Below, one piece after another: positions 15,344 to 23,257 of a stretch of 47,975 bases of DNA. The translations under genes were made by a program, and so were the position numbers. Position 1 is the first letter of the stretch; each line of letters begins with the position of its first letter. The stretch is taken from positions 1-47,975 of the forward strand of contig JAGLDY010000029.1 in assembly GCA_023145375.1 (NCBI GenBank), read 5' to 3'. The notes under the pieces were generated by a model. The model did not search any database. It saw only the letters and a list, made by a program, of their open reading frames with translations, and had not been told where the DNA came from. Source of the DNA: Candidatus Sabulitectum sp. GTDB lineage: Bacteria; Fermentibacterota; Fermentibacteria; Fermentibacterales; JCC-6.

Positions 15344-17281
15344 TTACCTCCGTTCCGGCAGCGCAGGCCTGGCGCAGGCATCAACAACTGCTTGTACAGC
15401 CTGATCAACAGGCATCTTGCCGATATCACCTTCACCATGTCTGCGAACAGCCACTGTTTCGGACCCAGCCTCCAGTTGCCCGACAACGAACATATGTGGA
15501 ACCTTGTCGGTCTCTGCGGCTCGAATCCTGTAACCAATCGTTTCACTGCGGTTGTCGAGCTCACATCGTAACCCGGCATCCATAGCTGTATTACATAATC
15601 TCTCTGCAAAATCGTTCTGCAGGGAGGTAATCGGTAAGATAACAAGCTGAACCGGCGAGAGCCAGCCCGGAAAATTCCCGGTATAATGCTCAATAAGGTT
15701 CCCGATGAACCGTTCAACTGAACCAAACAGCGCCCTGTGAACCATATACACTCTGTGTTCCGCTCCATCAGAGCCAATGTACGACAGATCGAATCTGCTG
15801 GGAATGTTAAAATCAAATTGAACAGTAGGTCCCTGCCAGTAACGCCCGAGAGCATCCCTTAGTTTTATATCAATCTTGGGTCCGTAGAACGCAGCTTCGC
15901 CGATAACTGTCTTGTAGTTCTCTCCCATATCATCAAGTGCCTTAGCCAGCAGTGGCTCAACCTTCGCCCAGTCTTCAGGGTCACCTGCATAATGATCCAT
16001 GTCATCCGGGTCCATGAGAGAAAGCTCGATCTGGTAGCCAAAATCAAACATCCTAAGGAAGTAGAGAGCAAACCTTACCACATCCTGGATCTCTGAAACG
16101 ATCTGCTCTGCAGTACAGAATATGTGACCGTCATCAACTGTAAAACCCCTGACCCTCATTAAGCCATGCAGAGCACCACTTCTCTCGTAGCGATACACCG
16201 TGCCAAGCTCGGCAATTCGCATTGGCAGTTCCTTGTAGGATCTTTTCGAGTTCTTGTAAACTATTATGTGCCCGGGGCAATTCATGGGCTTGAGGGCATA
16301 CTCGCCGTTCTCCACTTCAGTGAAATACATGTTGTCTCTGTAGTAATCGTAATGACCGGAGGTTTTCCAGAGCTCAACCGGAGCAATGTGCGGAGTACTG
16401 ACAAGCTGATAACCCATATGCCTGTGGGCATCCTTCCACAGATTCTCAAGGTTTTCCTTGACTATGGTTCCTTTGGGAAGCCAGTAAACAAACCCCGGTC
16501 CACCCATACCTTTGCTGCTGAACAGCTCAAGCTCAGCGCCAAGTTTGCGGTGATCCCTCTTCTTTGCTTCCTTCAAAAGATCAAGGTGGGACTTAAGGTC
16601 TTCAGAAGAATGAAACGCAGTTCCGTAGATCCTGGTGAGCATTTCATTCTCTTCACTGCCACGCCAGTAAGCACCGGCAACGCTGAGCAATTCAAAATTG
16701 GAAAGAAATTTAGTTGAAGGAACGTGTGGACCCCGGCAGAGATCAGTAAAACCACCCAGAGTGTAGAGAGAAATGGTCTCTCCTCTGTCTTCTATCTCCT
16801 TCAGCAACTCCAATTTGAATCTTTCGTCCTGTGATGAGAACAACTCCAGTGCCTGGCTGTAAGGCATCTCTGCTCGTTCAAAAGGAATATTCCTTTTAAC
16901 GAGCCTCTTCATCCTGGAACGAATTGCAGAAAGATCCTTCTCTCCGTTAAAACCCGGAATGAACATGTCGTAGTAAAAGCCGTTCTCGATAGTAGGGCCA
17001 ATGCCGAACTTCGTTTCAGGGTACAGCTCAAGCACAGCCGCAGCCATCAGGTGAGCAGTGCTGTGCCTTACAATGTCAACCGATTCTGCATCTTCCACAG
17101 TAATGATACGGATACTTCCGCCGTGCGGTATCTCACAGGAAAGATCAAAAAGTTCTCCGTCCAGATCAAAAACCAGAGCTTTCTTTGCAAGACCTTTTGA
17201 GATGGATAAAGCAACATCCCGGCCGGTTGTTCCTTTGGGAATCTCTCTTGAACTGTTGTCAGATAACGATATACGAATCAT
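15344..17281 (-). CDS. thrS: Threonyl-tRNA synthetase
   Basis: ThrRS charges tRNA-Thr and edits mischarged serine. The 645-residue protein has an N-terminal TGS domain (about 1-60), the editing domain with HSTAH (73-77) and the distant Cys-containing CRGPHVPS, the class II core with MNCPGH, YRYERSGALHGLMRVRGF and DDGHIFC, and a C-terminal anticodon-binding domain. The frame is open through the tRNA upstream, but the ATG at 17281 is supported by an AGGAGG nine bases before it and by the usual N-terminus. The thrS-infC-rpmI-rplT order is conserved, but here pheST does not follow. Confidence 0.98.
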   Translation of the reverse strand: MIRISLSDNSSREIPKGTTGRDVALSISKGLAKKALVFDLDGELFDLSCEIPHGGSIRIITVEDAESVDIVRHSTAHLMAAAVLELYPETKFGIGPTIENGFYYDMFIPGFNGEKDLSAIRSRMKRLVKRNIPFERAEMPYSQALELFSSQDERFKLELLKEIEDRGETISLYTLGGFTDLCRGPHVPSTKFLSNFELLSVAGAYWRGSEENEMLTRIYGTAFHSSEDLKSHLDLLKEAKKRDHRKLGAELELFSSKGMGGPGFVYWLPKGTIVKENLENLWKDAHRHMGYQLVSTPHIAPVELWKTSGHYDYYRDNMYFTEVENGEYALKPMNCPGHIIVYKNSKRSYKELPMRIAELGTVYRYERSGALHGLMRVRGFTVDDGHIFCTAEQIVSEIQDVVRFALYFLRMFDFGYQIELSLMDPDDMDHYAGDPEDWAKVEPLLAKALDDMGENYKTVIGEAAFYGPKIDIKLRDALGRYWQGPTVQFDFNIPSRFDLSYIGSDGAEHRVYMVHRALFGSVERFIGNLIEHYTGNFPGWLSPVQLVILPITSLQNDFAERLCNTAMDAGLRCELDNRSETIGYRIRAAETDKVPHMFVVGQLEAGSETVAVRRHGEGDIGKMPVDQAVQAVVDACARPALPERR

Positions 17282-17325
17282 GCCGCTCAACCTCCTCCCA
17301 GGTGATCTGAAGTAACAAATAAACA

Positions 17326-17402
17326 TGGTGGGCGATACTGGAATCGAACCGGTGACCTCTTGCATGTCAAGCAAGCACTCTAACCAACTGAGCTAATCGC
17401 CC
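17326..17402 (-). tRNA. tRNA-Val (GAC)
   Basis: The minus strand folds as a full cloverleaf: acceptor GGGCGAT/ATCGCCC, D arm with GCTCAGTTGGTTAGAG, anticodon stem CTTGC/GCAAG with loop TTGACAT (anticodon GAC, valine), T loop TTCGATT, discriminator A and an encoded CCA (17328-17326). One T-stem pair is a C-A mismatch (ACCGG against CCAGT). It is the first gene after the promoter at 17441-17470 and lies only 44 nt upstream of thrS, so it appears to be co-transcribed with the translation operon. Confidence 0.96.
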
Positions 17403-17440
17403 ACTGCAACTGCTCAAAGATGTCTTCTACACTGCCGCCG

Positions 17441-17470
17441 ATAATAGCCTATATACAGTTAAACTGTCAA
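17441..17470 (-). promoter_or_regulatory. Sigma-70-type promoter of the tRNA-Val/thrS operon
   Basis: On the minus strand a perfect -35 TTGACA (17470-17465) is followed after 18 bp by -10 TATTAT (17446-17441). Initiation about 7-10 bases later would fall some 25-30 nt before the tRNA 5' end. This is the strongest promoter-like sequence I saw in the window and could drive the whole set of tightly packed genes down to 375. Confidence 0.75.
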
Positions 17471-17484
17471 GTGTGTTTTGCCTA

Positions 17485-17513
17485 TTGACTTGGGAACGAT
17501 TCTTTGTTATTTG
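17485..17513 (+). promoter_or_regulatory. Probable promoter of the first secreted paralog
   Basis: A -35 TTGACT (17485-17490), a 17-bp spacer and a weak -10 TATTTG (17508-17513) lie about 90 bp before the start at 17604. It is divergent from the tRNA-Val promoter. The expected start site near 17520 coincides with a 5-bp GC hairpin. The second paralog has the same TTGACTTG core in its own promoter. Confidence 0.45.
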
Positions 17514-17519
17514 TTATTC

Positions 17520-17538
17520 GCGGGCAGGTGAATCCCGC
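17520..17538 (+). promoter_or_regulatory. 5'-terminal leader hairpin
   Basis: GCGGG (17520-17524) pairs with CCCGC (17534-17538) across a 9-nt loop. If transcription starts where the promoter predicts, this hairpin sits at the very 5' end of the mRNA, a position that in other abundant outer-envelope mRNAs protects against decay. The role here is inference. Confidence 0.35.
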
Positions 17539-17603
17539 AAAGTGTTACTATCATTCATGTGCCTTGCTAATTAAAGGTACAAACTAAAGAACGGGAGTTT
17601 ACA

Positions 17604-18251
17604 ATGAAACTTTTTGTGATTCTTCTTGCTATTTCTGCAATGGCTTTTGCATCAGGAACCCTTCGTGGCGGACCCGGTGGCGTTGCAAACTACACTCTTC
17701 CTGCAACCGATGCCGAGATGGACAGTTATGCTTACAGCGCAGGTGAGCAGATGGATAACATCGGCGCATCTTTCACAGATTACGCAACAATCGATGACTA
17801 CAACGGTCCTGATGGTGAATTGCTCACATACACAATGTGGGGTGTAACAACACAGACTGCTCCTACAGCACTTGAGATCATGGTAGTAGCAGATGCTTCC
17901 GGCGCTCCTTCCGGTGCTCCTACAAGCCAGGATTCCTACTCAGCTACAGTTTCAGACACAGGTATGACTTACGGTTCATACCAAATCTGGCTTGCTGTTG
18001 TTGACTGTTCCGCAGCACCTATTGCACTCGCTGCACCTATCTGGGTTTCAACACACCGTAACGACGGTAGCAACTGGTACCCAATCGGTGGAACAACTGT
18101 TACAGGTACCGAGGGTTACAGAACACTCGCTGCAGGCTGGGCCTGGGAACCCTTCAGCAATTCCCTTGTAGCCGGCGACCTCTTCAAGGTTCTCGACGGT
18201 AACGTTTCTCTTGAAAGAAACACCTGGGCTGGTATCAAGAACATGTTCTAA
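17604..18251 (+). CDS. Secreted protein, paralog A, with C-terminal TWAGIK motif
   Basis: The 215-residue product has a clear signal peptide (about 1-17, MKLFVILLAISAMAFASG) and then a Gly/Ser/Thr/Tyr-rich, beta-sheet-like body without a catalytic motif. It is closely related to the next gene: both begin GTLRG after the signal, share THRNDGS-WYP and end LER-TWAGIK. Start support is GGGAG six bases before the ATG. Codon choice is strongly biased to a few codons, and the gene has its own promoter, a leader hairpin and a strong terminator, all suggesting high expression. I do not recognise the family; an abundant surface or extracellular protein is a reasonable inference. Confidence 0.88.
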   Translation: MKLFVILLAISAMAFASGTLRGGPGGVANYTLPATDAEMDSYAYSAGEQMDNIGASFTDYATIDDYNGPDGELLTYTMWGVTTQTAPTALEIMVVADASGAPSGAPTSQDSYSATVSDTGMTYGSYQIWLAVVDCSAAPIALAAPIWVSTHRNDGSNWYPIGGTTVTGTEGYRTLAAGWAWEPFSNSLVAGDLFKVLDGNVSLERNTWAGIKNMF

Positions 18252-18269
18252 ATCGTTTATTCGATTTAA

Positions 18270-18300
18270 GGGAGGGGCTTCGCAGCCTCTCCCTTTTTTT
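18270..18300 (+). terminator. Intrinsic terminator of paralog A
   Basis: A 9-bp stem (GGGAGGGGC with GCCTCTCCC, one G-U pair) with a 6-nt loop is followed by seven T residues. It begins 18 bases after the stop codon at 18251. Confidence 0.9.
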
Positions 18301-18322
18301 GTACTGTACCAGACATTCTGCA

Positions 18323-18351
18323 TTGACTTGCCTGACCTCAGCCTTCATTAT
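18323..18351 (+). promoter_or_regulatory. Promoter of the second secreted paralog
   Basis: A -35 TTGACT (18323-18328), a 17-bp spacer and a -10 CATTAT (18346-18351) lie between the terminator of paralog A and the start of paralog B. Sharing TTGACTTG with the upstream promoter suggests the regulatory region was duplicated with the gene. Confidence 0.5.
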
Positions 18352-18376
18352 CAGGGAAAGCAAAAGGAGGATTTCT

Positions 18377-19021
18377 ATGAAGGTGGTCTTAATACTTATC
18401 GTGTTAACCGGTTTTGCTTCTGCATCAGGGACACTCCGGGGAGAATCCGGCGGGGTAGGATATGCTCTACCTGCCACCGATGCAGTATTTGACAGCTATG
18501 CCTACAATGCAGATGACGTTTTCACCAGCATACCTGCTTCACATGGAGATTATGCTGTAGTTGATGATTTCGGATATACTGGAGTTTACATCAGAAGCTA
18601 CACATGCTGGGCAGTAACAACTGCTGTCCCTCCCACGGAACTTGAGCTTCTTGTGGTTCCTGATGATTCAGGACCTGACGGTGCACCTATACTACAAACA
18701 TCTTACCCCTGTATCGCGTGGGATAGCGGGTTCACTTTTTACAACTATACGGTCTGGAGAACTAATCTGGATATGTCCATGGATCCTCTTACCACTTACG
18801 ATACTGTGTGGCTTGGAACACACCGTAACGATGGAAGCACCTGGTATCCACTCTGTGGAACGACTGTAAGTGGTATAGAAGGTCACAGAACTACATCATC
18901 TGGATGGGGCTGGGCTCCCCTAAGCTCATCCCTGCAGACCGGTGACCTCTTCAAGATTGTAAGAGACCAGTTCGTGGCTTTGGAGAGAACCACCTGGGCG
19001 GGGATAAAAAGCGGATTCTAA
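18377..19021 (+). CDS. Secreted protein, paralog B, with C-terminal TWAGIK motif
   Basis: This 214-residue tandem paralog of the upstream gene has a signal peptide (about 1-17, ending ASASG). The ATG at 18377 is chosen over an upstream in-frame ATG because AAAGGAGG lies six bases before it and the signal peptide then starts the protein. Conservation with paralog A is strongest at the N-terminus (SGTLRG), at THRNDGS-WYP, at GDLFK and at the end LERTTWAGIK. Codon use is less biased than in A, suggesting lower expression or divergence. The function is unknown; secretion is supported only by the signal peptide. Confidence 0.88.
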   Translation: MKVVLILIVLTGFASASGTLRGESGGVGYALPATDAVFDSYAYNADDVFTSIPASHGDYAVVDDFGYTGVYIRSYTCWAVTTAVPPTELELLVVPDDSGPDGAPILQTSYPCIAWDSGFTFYNYTVWRTNLDMSMDPLTTYDTVWLGTHRNDGSTWYPLCGTTVSGIEGHRTTSSGWGWAPLSSSLQTGDLFKIVRDQFVALERTTWAGIKSGF

Positions 19022-19041
19022 TTCTGAACTGACTGGTGAAA

Positions 19042-19067
19042 AGGGAGGGGCTCAGCAGTCCCTCCCT
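19042..19067. terminator. Bidirectional terminator between convergent genes
   Basis: An 11-bp stem (AGGGAGGGGCT with AGTCCCTCCCT, one G-U pair) and a 4-nt loop lie between paralog B (ends 19021) and the carbamate kinase gene (ends 19076 on the other strand). On the minus strand it is followed by TTTT; on the plus strand the following tract is ATTTC. It can serve both transcripts. Confidence 0.75.
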
Positions 19068-19075
19068 ATTTCATG

Positions 19076-20023
19076 TTATTCAGCAGTTATGGTTGTTCCG
19101 GTCTCACCATTAAGGGCACTGATGAGGTTCCCGGGCGAAGAGATCACAACCCTGGAACCGCCGTGGTCAAGGAAGCCCAGGGCCGCTCTTATCTTTGGCT
19201 TCATGGAACCCTCTGCAAAGTGACCCTGATCCATGTACATCTTCATCTCTTTCGCAGTGACTTTGCGAAGAGCTTTCTGATCAGGCTTGCCGAAGTTGAT
19301 GTACACCTCTGGAACTCCTGTTGAAATGACAAAAGTGGGGGCACCCAGTTTTGAGCCAAGAAGAGCACTGGCGTGATCTTTATCGATTACTGCTGCAACT
19401 CCTCTGATCTTTTTGCCTTCTCTTACAACAGGTACTCCACCGCCACCGGCACAGATCACTATCTGCCCGGCATCAACCAGTGTATTGATGGTTGTCAGTT
19501 CAACGATCTTTTTCGGGATAGGTGATGGAACCACTCTCCGCCAGCCTCTGCCGGCATCCTCCTTCATGTTCCATCCCTTTGACTTCATCTTGTCTTTTGC
19601 ATCTTCTTCACTGTAAAAGGGACCAACAGGTTTGGTGGGGTTCTTAAAGCCGGGATCATCCGCCTTAACCTCTATCTGAGTAATAAGGCTCGAGATAGGA
19701 ATGCTTTTGCCAAGTTCCTCAAGGACATCACCCAGCACCTGTTGCAGCAGGTAGCCTATGATACCCTGAGTGGCTGCAACATTAGCATCCATCCCATCCC
19801 GTGGAATGATGTGGTCAGCCTGGGCATTTCTAATGAGCTCATAGCCAACCTGAGGTCCGTTACCGTGTGTAAGAACAAGACTGCCGAACATATCCGCAAT
19901 TGAGGCAAGTTCCTCGCATACAGCACGGGCAACCTCGTGGGTCTCTCTGTTTCCCCGTCCGCTTCCGGGGTTTATCAGAGAATTCCCTCCAATGGCAACA
20001 ACTATCCTGCCAGTGTTCTTCAT
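19076..20023 (-). CDS. arcC: Carbamate kinase
   Basis: Carbamate kinase interconverts carbamoyl phosphate plus ADP with carbamate plus ATP, usually to gain ATP from arginine, agmatine or purine breakdown. The 315-residue protein shows AIGGNSL near the start, HGNGPQVG (about 54-61), the PTKPVGPFY insert, RRVVPSP, GGGGVPV and the ADP-site DKDHA, with GSMKPK near the end. It overlaps lspA by 4 bp (ATGA). No arginine deiminase or ornithine carbamoyltransferase gene is in the window, so the pathway supplying carbamoyl phosphate is not visible here. Confidence 0.97.
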   Translation of the reverse strand: MKNTGRIVVAIGGNSLINPGSGRGNRETHEVARAVCEELASIADMFGSLVLTHGNGPQVGYELIRNAQADHIIPRDGMDANVAATQGIIGYLLQQVLGDVLEELGKSIPISSLITQIEVKADDPGFKNPTKPVGPFYSEEDAKDKMKSKGWNMKEDAGRGWRRVVPSPIPKKIVELTTINTLVDAGQIVICAGGGGVPVVREGKKIRGVAAVIDKDHASALLGSKLGAPTFVISTGVPEVYINFGKPDQKALRKVTAKEMKMYMDQGHFAEGSMKPKIRAALGFLDHGGSRVVISSPGNLISALNGETGTTITAE

Positions 20024-20502
20024 TTTTCTGTTTCCTTTGTGGGTACCTCCAGCCGCTTTTCTCCCTTGAATAGAAAGAATACGGCGATGCCCCCGATACA
20101 GATGGCGATATCAGCTACATTAAAGGTGGGCCATCTCCACCCGGTTGATCCTATATCGATGAAATCAGTTACTTTTCCCATTGCGACCCTGTCAAGAAGA
20201 TTCCCAATTGCTCCGCCTAGAATAACTCCCAGCCAGAGCAGCTGCTTCCTTTTGTGAATCTTCATCATGTATCGGATCAGCAGGAAACAGGCCACCGCCG
20301 TGAAAACTGAGAGAAACACCGGCCCTCCCCATCCCAGGCTGAAAGCAGCACCGGTGTTATACCGGAGAGTCATTTTGAAAACGCTGCCTATTACATCTCT
20401 TGGGATGCCGTCCATCAATACATGCCTGGCTGCGTACTTTGTCGCCTGATCAAGGAGCAGAACAACTGCCGCTGCTGTAAAAGCTGCTGGTTTACTTCTC
20501 AA
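20020..20502 (-). CDS. lspA: Lipoprotein signal peptidase (signal peptidase II)
   Basis: LspA cleaves the signal peptide of diacylated prolipoproteins in the inner membrane. From the TTG at 20502 the protein is 160 residues, the normal length, with four membrane segments and the aspartyl-protease motifs DQATK, NTGAAFS, GGAIGNLLDR and FNVADIAI. The frame is open further upstream to 20604, but that would overlap ileS by 113 bp with a non-hydrophobic extension. The chosen start overlaps ileS by 11 bp and has GGAG close before it; the exact start remains uncertain. lgt, elsewhere in this window, provides the preceding step. Confidence 0.92.
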   Translation of the reverse strand: MRSKPAAFTAAAVVLLLDQATKYAARHVLMDGIPRDVIGSVFKMTLRYNTGAAFSLGWGGPVFLSVFTAVACFLLIRYMMKIHKRKQLLWLGVILGGAIGNLLDRVAMGKVTDFIDIGSTGWRWPTFNVADIAICIGGIAVFFLFKGEKRLEVPTKETEK

Positions 20503-23257
20503 TGGTCTCCAGCACCTTTCCGCATCTGGGACAGAGATCATCGGCAAATGGATGAGACCCGACCTCAGGGTTGATCTTCCAGCACCTATGACACTTATCA
20601 CCATCGGCTTTTACCGCATTGACCTCAAGACTCTCTCCGGCGCTCACAAGTGCTCTGGACACAATAAGGAAATCAGCCCAGTCTTCACCCAGCGCACTCT
20701 CTGTCATTTCCTCAGGAAGTGTCAGGTAAACATGAGCATCCAGTCCACCGCCTATAACTCCACCGGCGCGCTGATCCTCCAGGTGCTTCAGCACTTCCTT
20801 TCTCACATCGAGATAGGGAGACCAGGAAGAGAGCTCTTCTGCTTCGTCAGAGGTCAGAGCCGAATCCTTTGTGAAGAGTTCCAGATGAACACTGGCAGAG
20901 TCTTTCAATTTCTCTGGAAGATGGTCCCAGATGTCCTCTGCGGTGAAAGGGATCATGGGAGCCAAAAGTCTTGTGAGCTCTACAGTAAGCCATCCAAGCA
21001 GCTCCACAGTTGCTTTTCTTTCAGAACTGTCAACAGGATCACAGTACAGCCTGTCTTTCCTGGCATCCAGGTAGAGCCCTGAGAGCTCGATCACCATGAA
21101 ATTTCTCAGTTCTCTGTACACTCGATGGAACTGGAATTTTCTGTACTCCTCCAGACAGAAAGCCATAAGCTTTCTGAATCTAAGCCAGATGTACCGGTCA
21201 AGGCCCTTGAGGCTGTCAGAGTCCACCATCTCCCCAGTACAGTCTCCAAGGTTGCCAAGCATGAATCGAATGGTATTCCTTATCTTTCTGTAGGCTTCTC
21301 TTGAGTCTGCCAGTTGTCCCAGATCTGCTCTGAAGTCGGATGTGTAGTCAATACCTGCAAACCACAACCTGAGAATATCAGCACCATTCGCATCTATTAC
21401 TTTCAGGGGAGATATCACGTTGCCAAGCGATTTAGACATCTTCTTGCCCTTTTTGTCCTGAATGAGTCCGTGGGTTATGATGTTGTCCGCAGGTCGGGAA
21501 AAACCAAGAGCATTGGATGTTATCAGGCTCACACCGAACCAGCCTCTGTGCTGATCAGTAGCCTCAATGTATACAGACGCCGGTCTTGTGAGACCGTACT
21601 CTTCCGTGAGTACGTTGTAGTGGCTCAAAGAGCTGTCAAACCAGACATCCAGAATGTCGTCAACCCTGTTCAGGTTTGTTCCACCACAATGGGGACACTC
21701 AGCTTTTTTTGAGTCCAGTGCGAATATCTCATCAACTGTCATTCCAAACCAGACATCGGCACTTTCTTCCAGCACTTTTTCCGCGACTTTTGCTATGAGT
21801 TCTGCGTCAAGAACTGCTTTCCCGCAATCAGGACAGGTGAATACAGGAAGAGCCACCCCCCAGGAGCGCTGTCTGGAAAGACACCAGTCCGGGCGAACGG
21901 ACATCATGTTCTTCATTCTGTCGTACCCCCAGTCAGGGTACCAGCTTGTCTGATCCACCATATCAAGAACTCTATTTTTCAGATCCTTATGGGAGAGACT
22001 CAGGAAGAACTGTTCCGTGGCACGGAAAATAAGAGGCTTTTTGCATCTCCAGCAGTGGGGATAACTGTGTTTGATCTTTCGGGAAGCTATCATCCTTCCA
22101 GATGCAGTAAGGTCTTCTACTATCACCGGGTTGGCCTTGTGTACATGCAGACCATGGTATTTACCACCCTCTTCAGTGAAGGTGCCTTCTGGTCCCACAG
22201 GGCAGAAAGTCTCTATTCCGTATGCCTGGCAGACCATAAAGTCATCTGCTCCATGACCGGGGGCCGTGTGAACACAGCCGGTACCTTCGTCCATTGTAAC
22301 ATGGTCAGCAAGGATAACAATAGAGGTCCTTGACGGATCTACCGGATGCTCAAGAAGCAGGTTCTCAAGCTCTCTGCCTTTGAATACAAGGTTTTCTCTT
22401 ATCTTTCCATGAACATCGGCATCATCCATGAAAGCCTGTGCTCTTCTTTCGGCCACCAGGAAGTGGCGATCAGCAGTATCAATTATCACATAGTTCTCAC
22501 CGGGATTCAGTGCTACTGCCATGTTTGCTGGAAGGGTCCAAGGTGTGGTTGTCCAGATAACTACCTCAACGGCTTCTGGAACACCTGCAGCACTCCAGTC
22601 TGCACTGACTGATTGCCTGAATGCAACGTAAACCGAAGGAGAAGTATGATCCCCGTATTCCACTTCTGCATCTGCCAGAGCTGTAGTACAGGATGTACAC
22701 CAGTGGATGGGACGAAGCCCCTGATAAATGTACCCACTCTCTACAAGCTTGCCGAAAGCTCTAACAATTCCAGCTTCATAGGTTTTCTTCATGGTGAGAT
22801 AAGGATTCTCCCACCTTCCGAATACACCAAGTCTCTTGAACTCTTCTCTCTGTATGTCAACAAACCCTGCAGCGTATTCCCGACACCTTTTACGAATTTC
22901 CATTAGAGAGAGTGAAGCCCTTTCCTCTCCTGCATCGGTCATAACCTTGTGCTCAATAGGCATACCATGACAATCCCAGCCTGGTACGTAAGGTGAATAG
23001 TAACCAAGCATGGTATGACTTTTTACAATAAAGTCTTTCAATATCTTGTTAAGGGCAGTCCCCAGGTGAACATGTCCGTTGGCATACGGCGGGCCATCGT
23101 GGAGAATAAAGGGATCGGAGTGGCGTCTGGCTTCCGAGATCATGCCTTCAAGGTTCATTTCCTTCCATCTTTCCAGAAGCTCCGGTTCCCGCTTGATAAG
23201 TCCACCCTTCATGGAGAAGCTGGTTTTCGGAAGCTTGATGGTTTCTTTGTAGTTCAC
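20492..23257 (-). CDS. ileS: Isoleucyl-tRNA synthetase
   Basis: IleRS charges tRNA-Ile and edits valine. The 921-residue protein is a class I enzyme with the HIGH-equivalent HVHLG (62-66), KMSKS in GKKMSKSLGN, the CP1 editing domain containing TTPWTLPAN and DEGTGCVHTAPGHG, and a C-terminal zinc finger built from CHRCW and CPRCG. The length and C-terminal zinc motif match the bacterial type. It starts with GTG sharing one base with the TAG stop of the upstream gene (TAGTG), with GAGG just before it. ileS followed by lspA is a conserved order in many bacteria. Confidence 0.98.
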   Translation of the reverse strand: MNYKETIKLPKTSFSMKGGLIKREPELLERWKEMNLEGMISEARRHSDPFILHDGPPYANGHVHLGTALNKILKDFIVKSHTMLGYYSPYVPGWDCHGMPIEHKVMTDAGEERASLSLMEIRKRCREYAAGFVDIQREEFKRLGVFGRWENPYLTMKKTYEAGIVRAFGKLVESGYIYQGLRPIHWCTSCTTALADAEVEYGDHTSPSVYVAFRQSVSADWSAAGVPEAVEVVIWTTTPWTLPANMAVALNPGENYVIIDTADRHFLVAERRAQAFMDDADVHGKIRENLVFKGRELENLLLEHPVDPSRTSIVILADHVTMDEGTGCVHTAPGHGADDFMVCQAYGIETFCPVGPEGTFTEEGGKYHGLHVHKANPVIVEDLTASGRMIASRKIKHSYPHCWRCKKPLIFRATEQFFLSLSHKDLKNRVLDMVDQTSWYPDWGYDRMKNMMSVRPDWCLSRQRSWGVALPVFTCPDCGKAVLDAELIAKVAEKVLEESADVWFGMTVDEIFALDSKKAECPHCGGTNLNRVDDILDVWFDSSLSHYNVLTEEYGLTRPASVYIEATDQHRGWFGVSLITSNALGFSRPADNIITHGLIQDKKGKKMSKSLGNVISPLKVIDANGADILRLWFAGIDYTSDFRADLGQLADSREAYRKIRNTIRFMLGNLGDCTGEMVDSDSLKGLDRYIWLRFRKLMAFCLEEYRKFQFHRVYRELRNFMVIELSGLYLDARKDRLYCDPVDSSERKATVELLGWLTVELTRLLAPMIPFTAEDIWDHLPEKLKDSASVHLELFTKDSALTSDEAEELSSWSPYLDVRKEVLKHLEDQRAGGVIGGGLDAHVYLTLPEEMTESALGEDWADFLIVSRALVSAGESLEVNAVKADGDKCHRCWKINPEVGSHPFADDLCPRCGKVLETIEK

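Noticed and set aside
15283..15855. 190-codon minus-strand frame overlapping thrS and infC
   Set aside because: It is a shifted frame inside the thrS C-terminal domain and the infC start; the translated sequence lacks any domain.
17281..17325. T-box or threonine attenuator before thrS
   Set aside because: Only 44 nt separate the tRNA from thrS, with no antiterminator or terminator stem; the gap is too small for a T-box.
17281..17374. N-terminal extension of thrS through the tRNA gene
   Set aside because: The extra codons read through tRNA-Val and add no domain; the ATG at 17281 has a proper ribosome site and gives the normal TGS-domain start.
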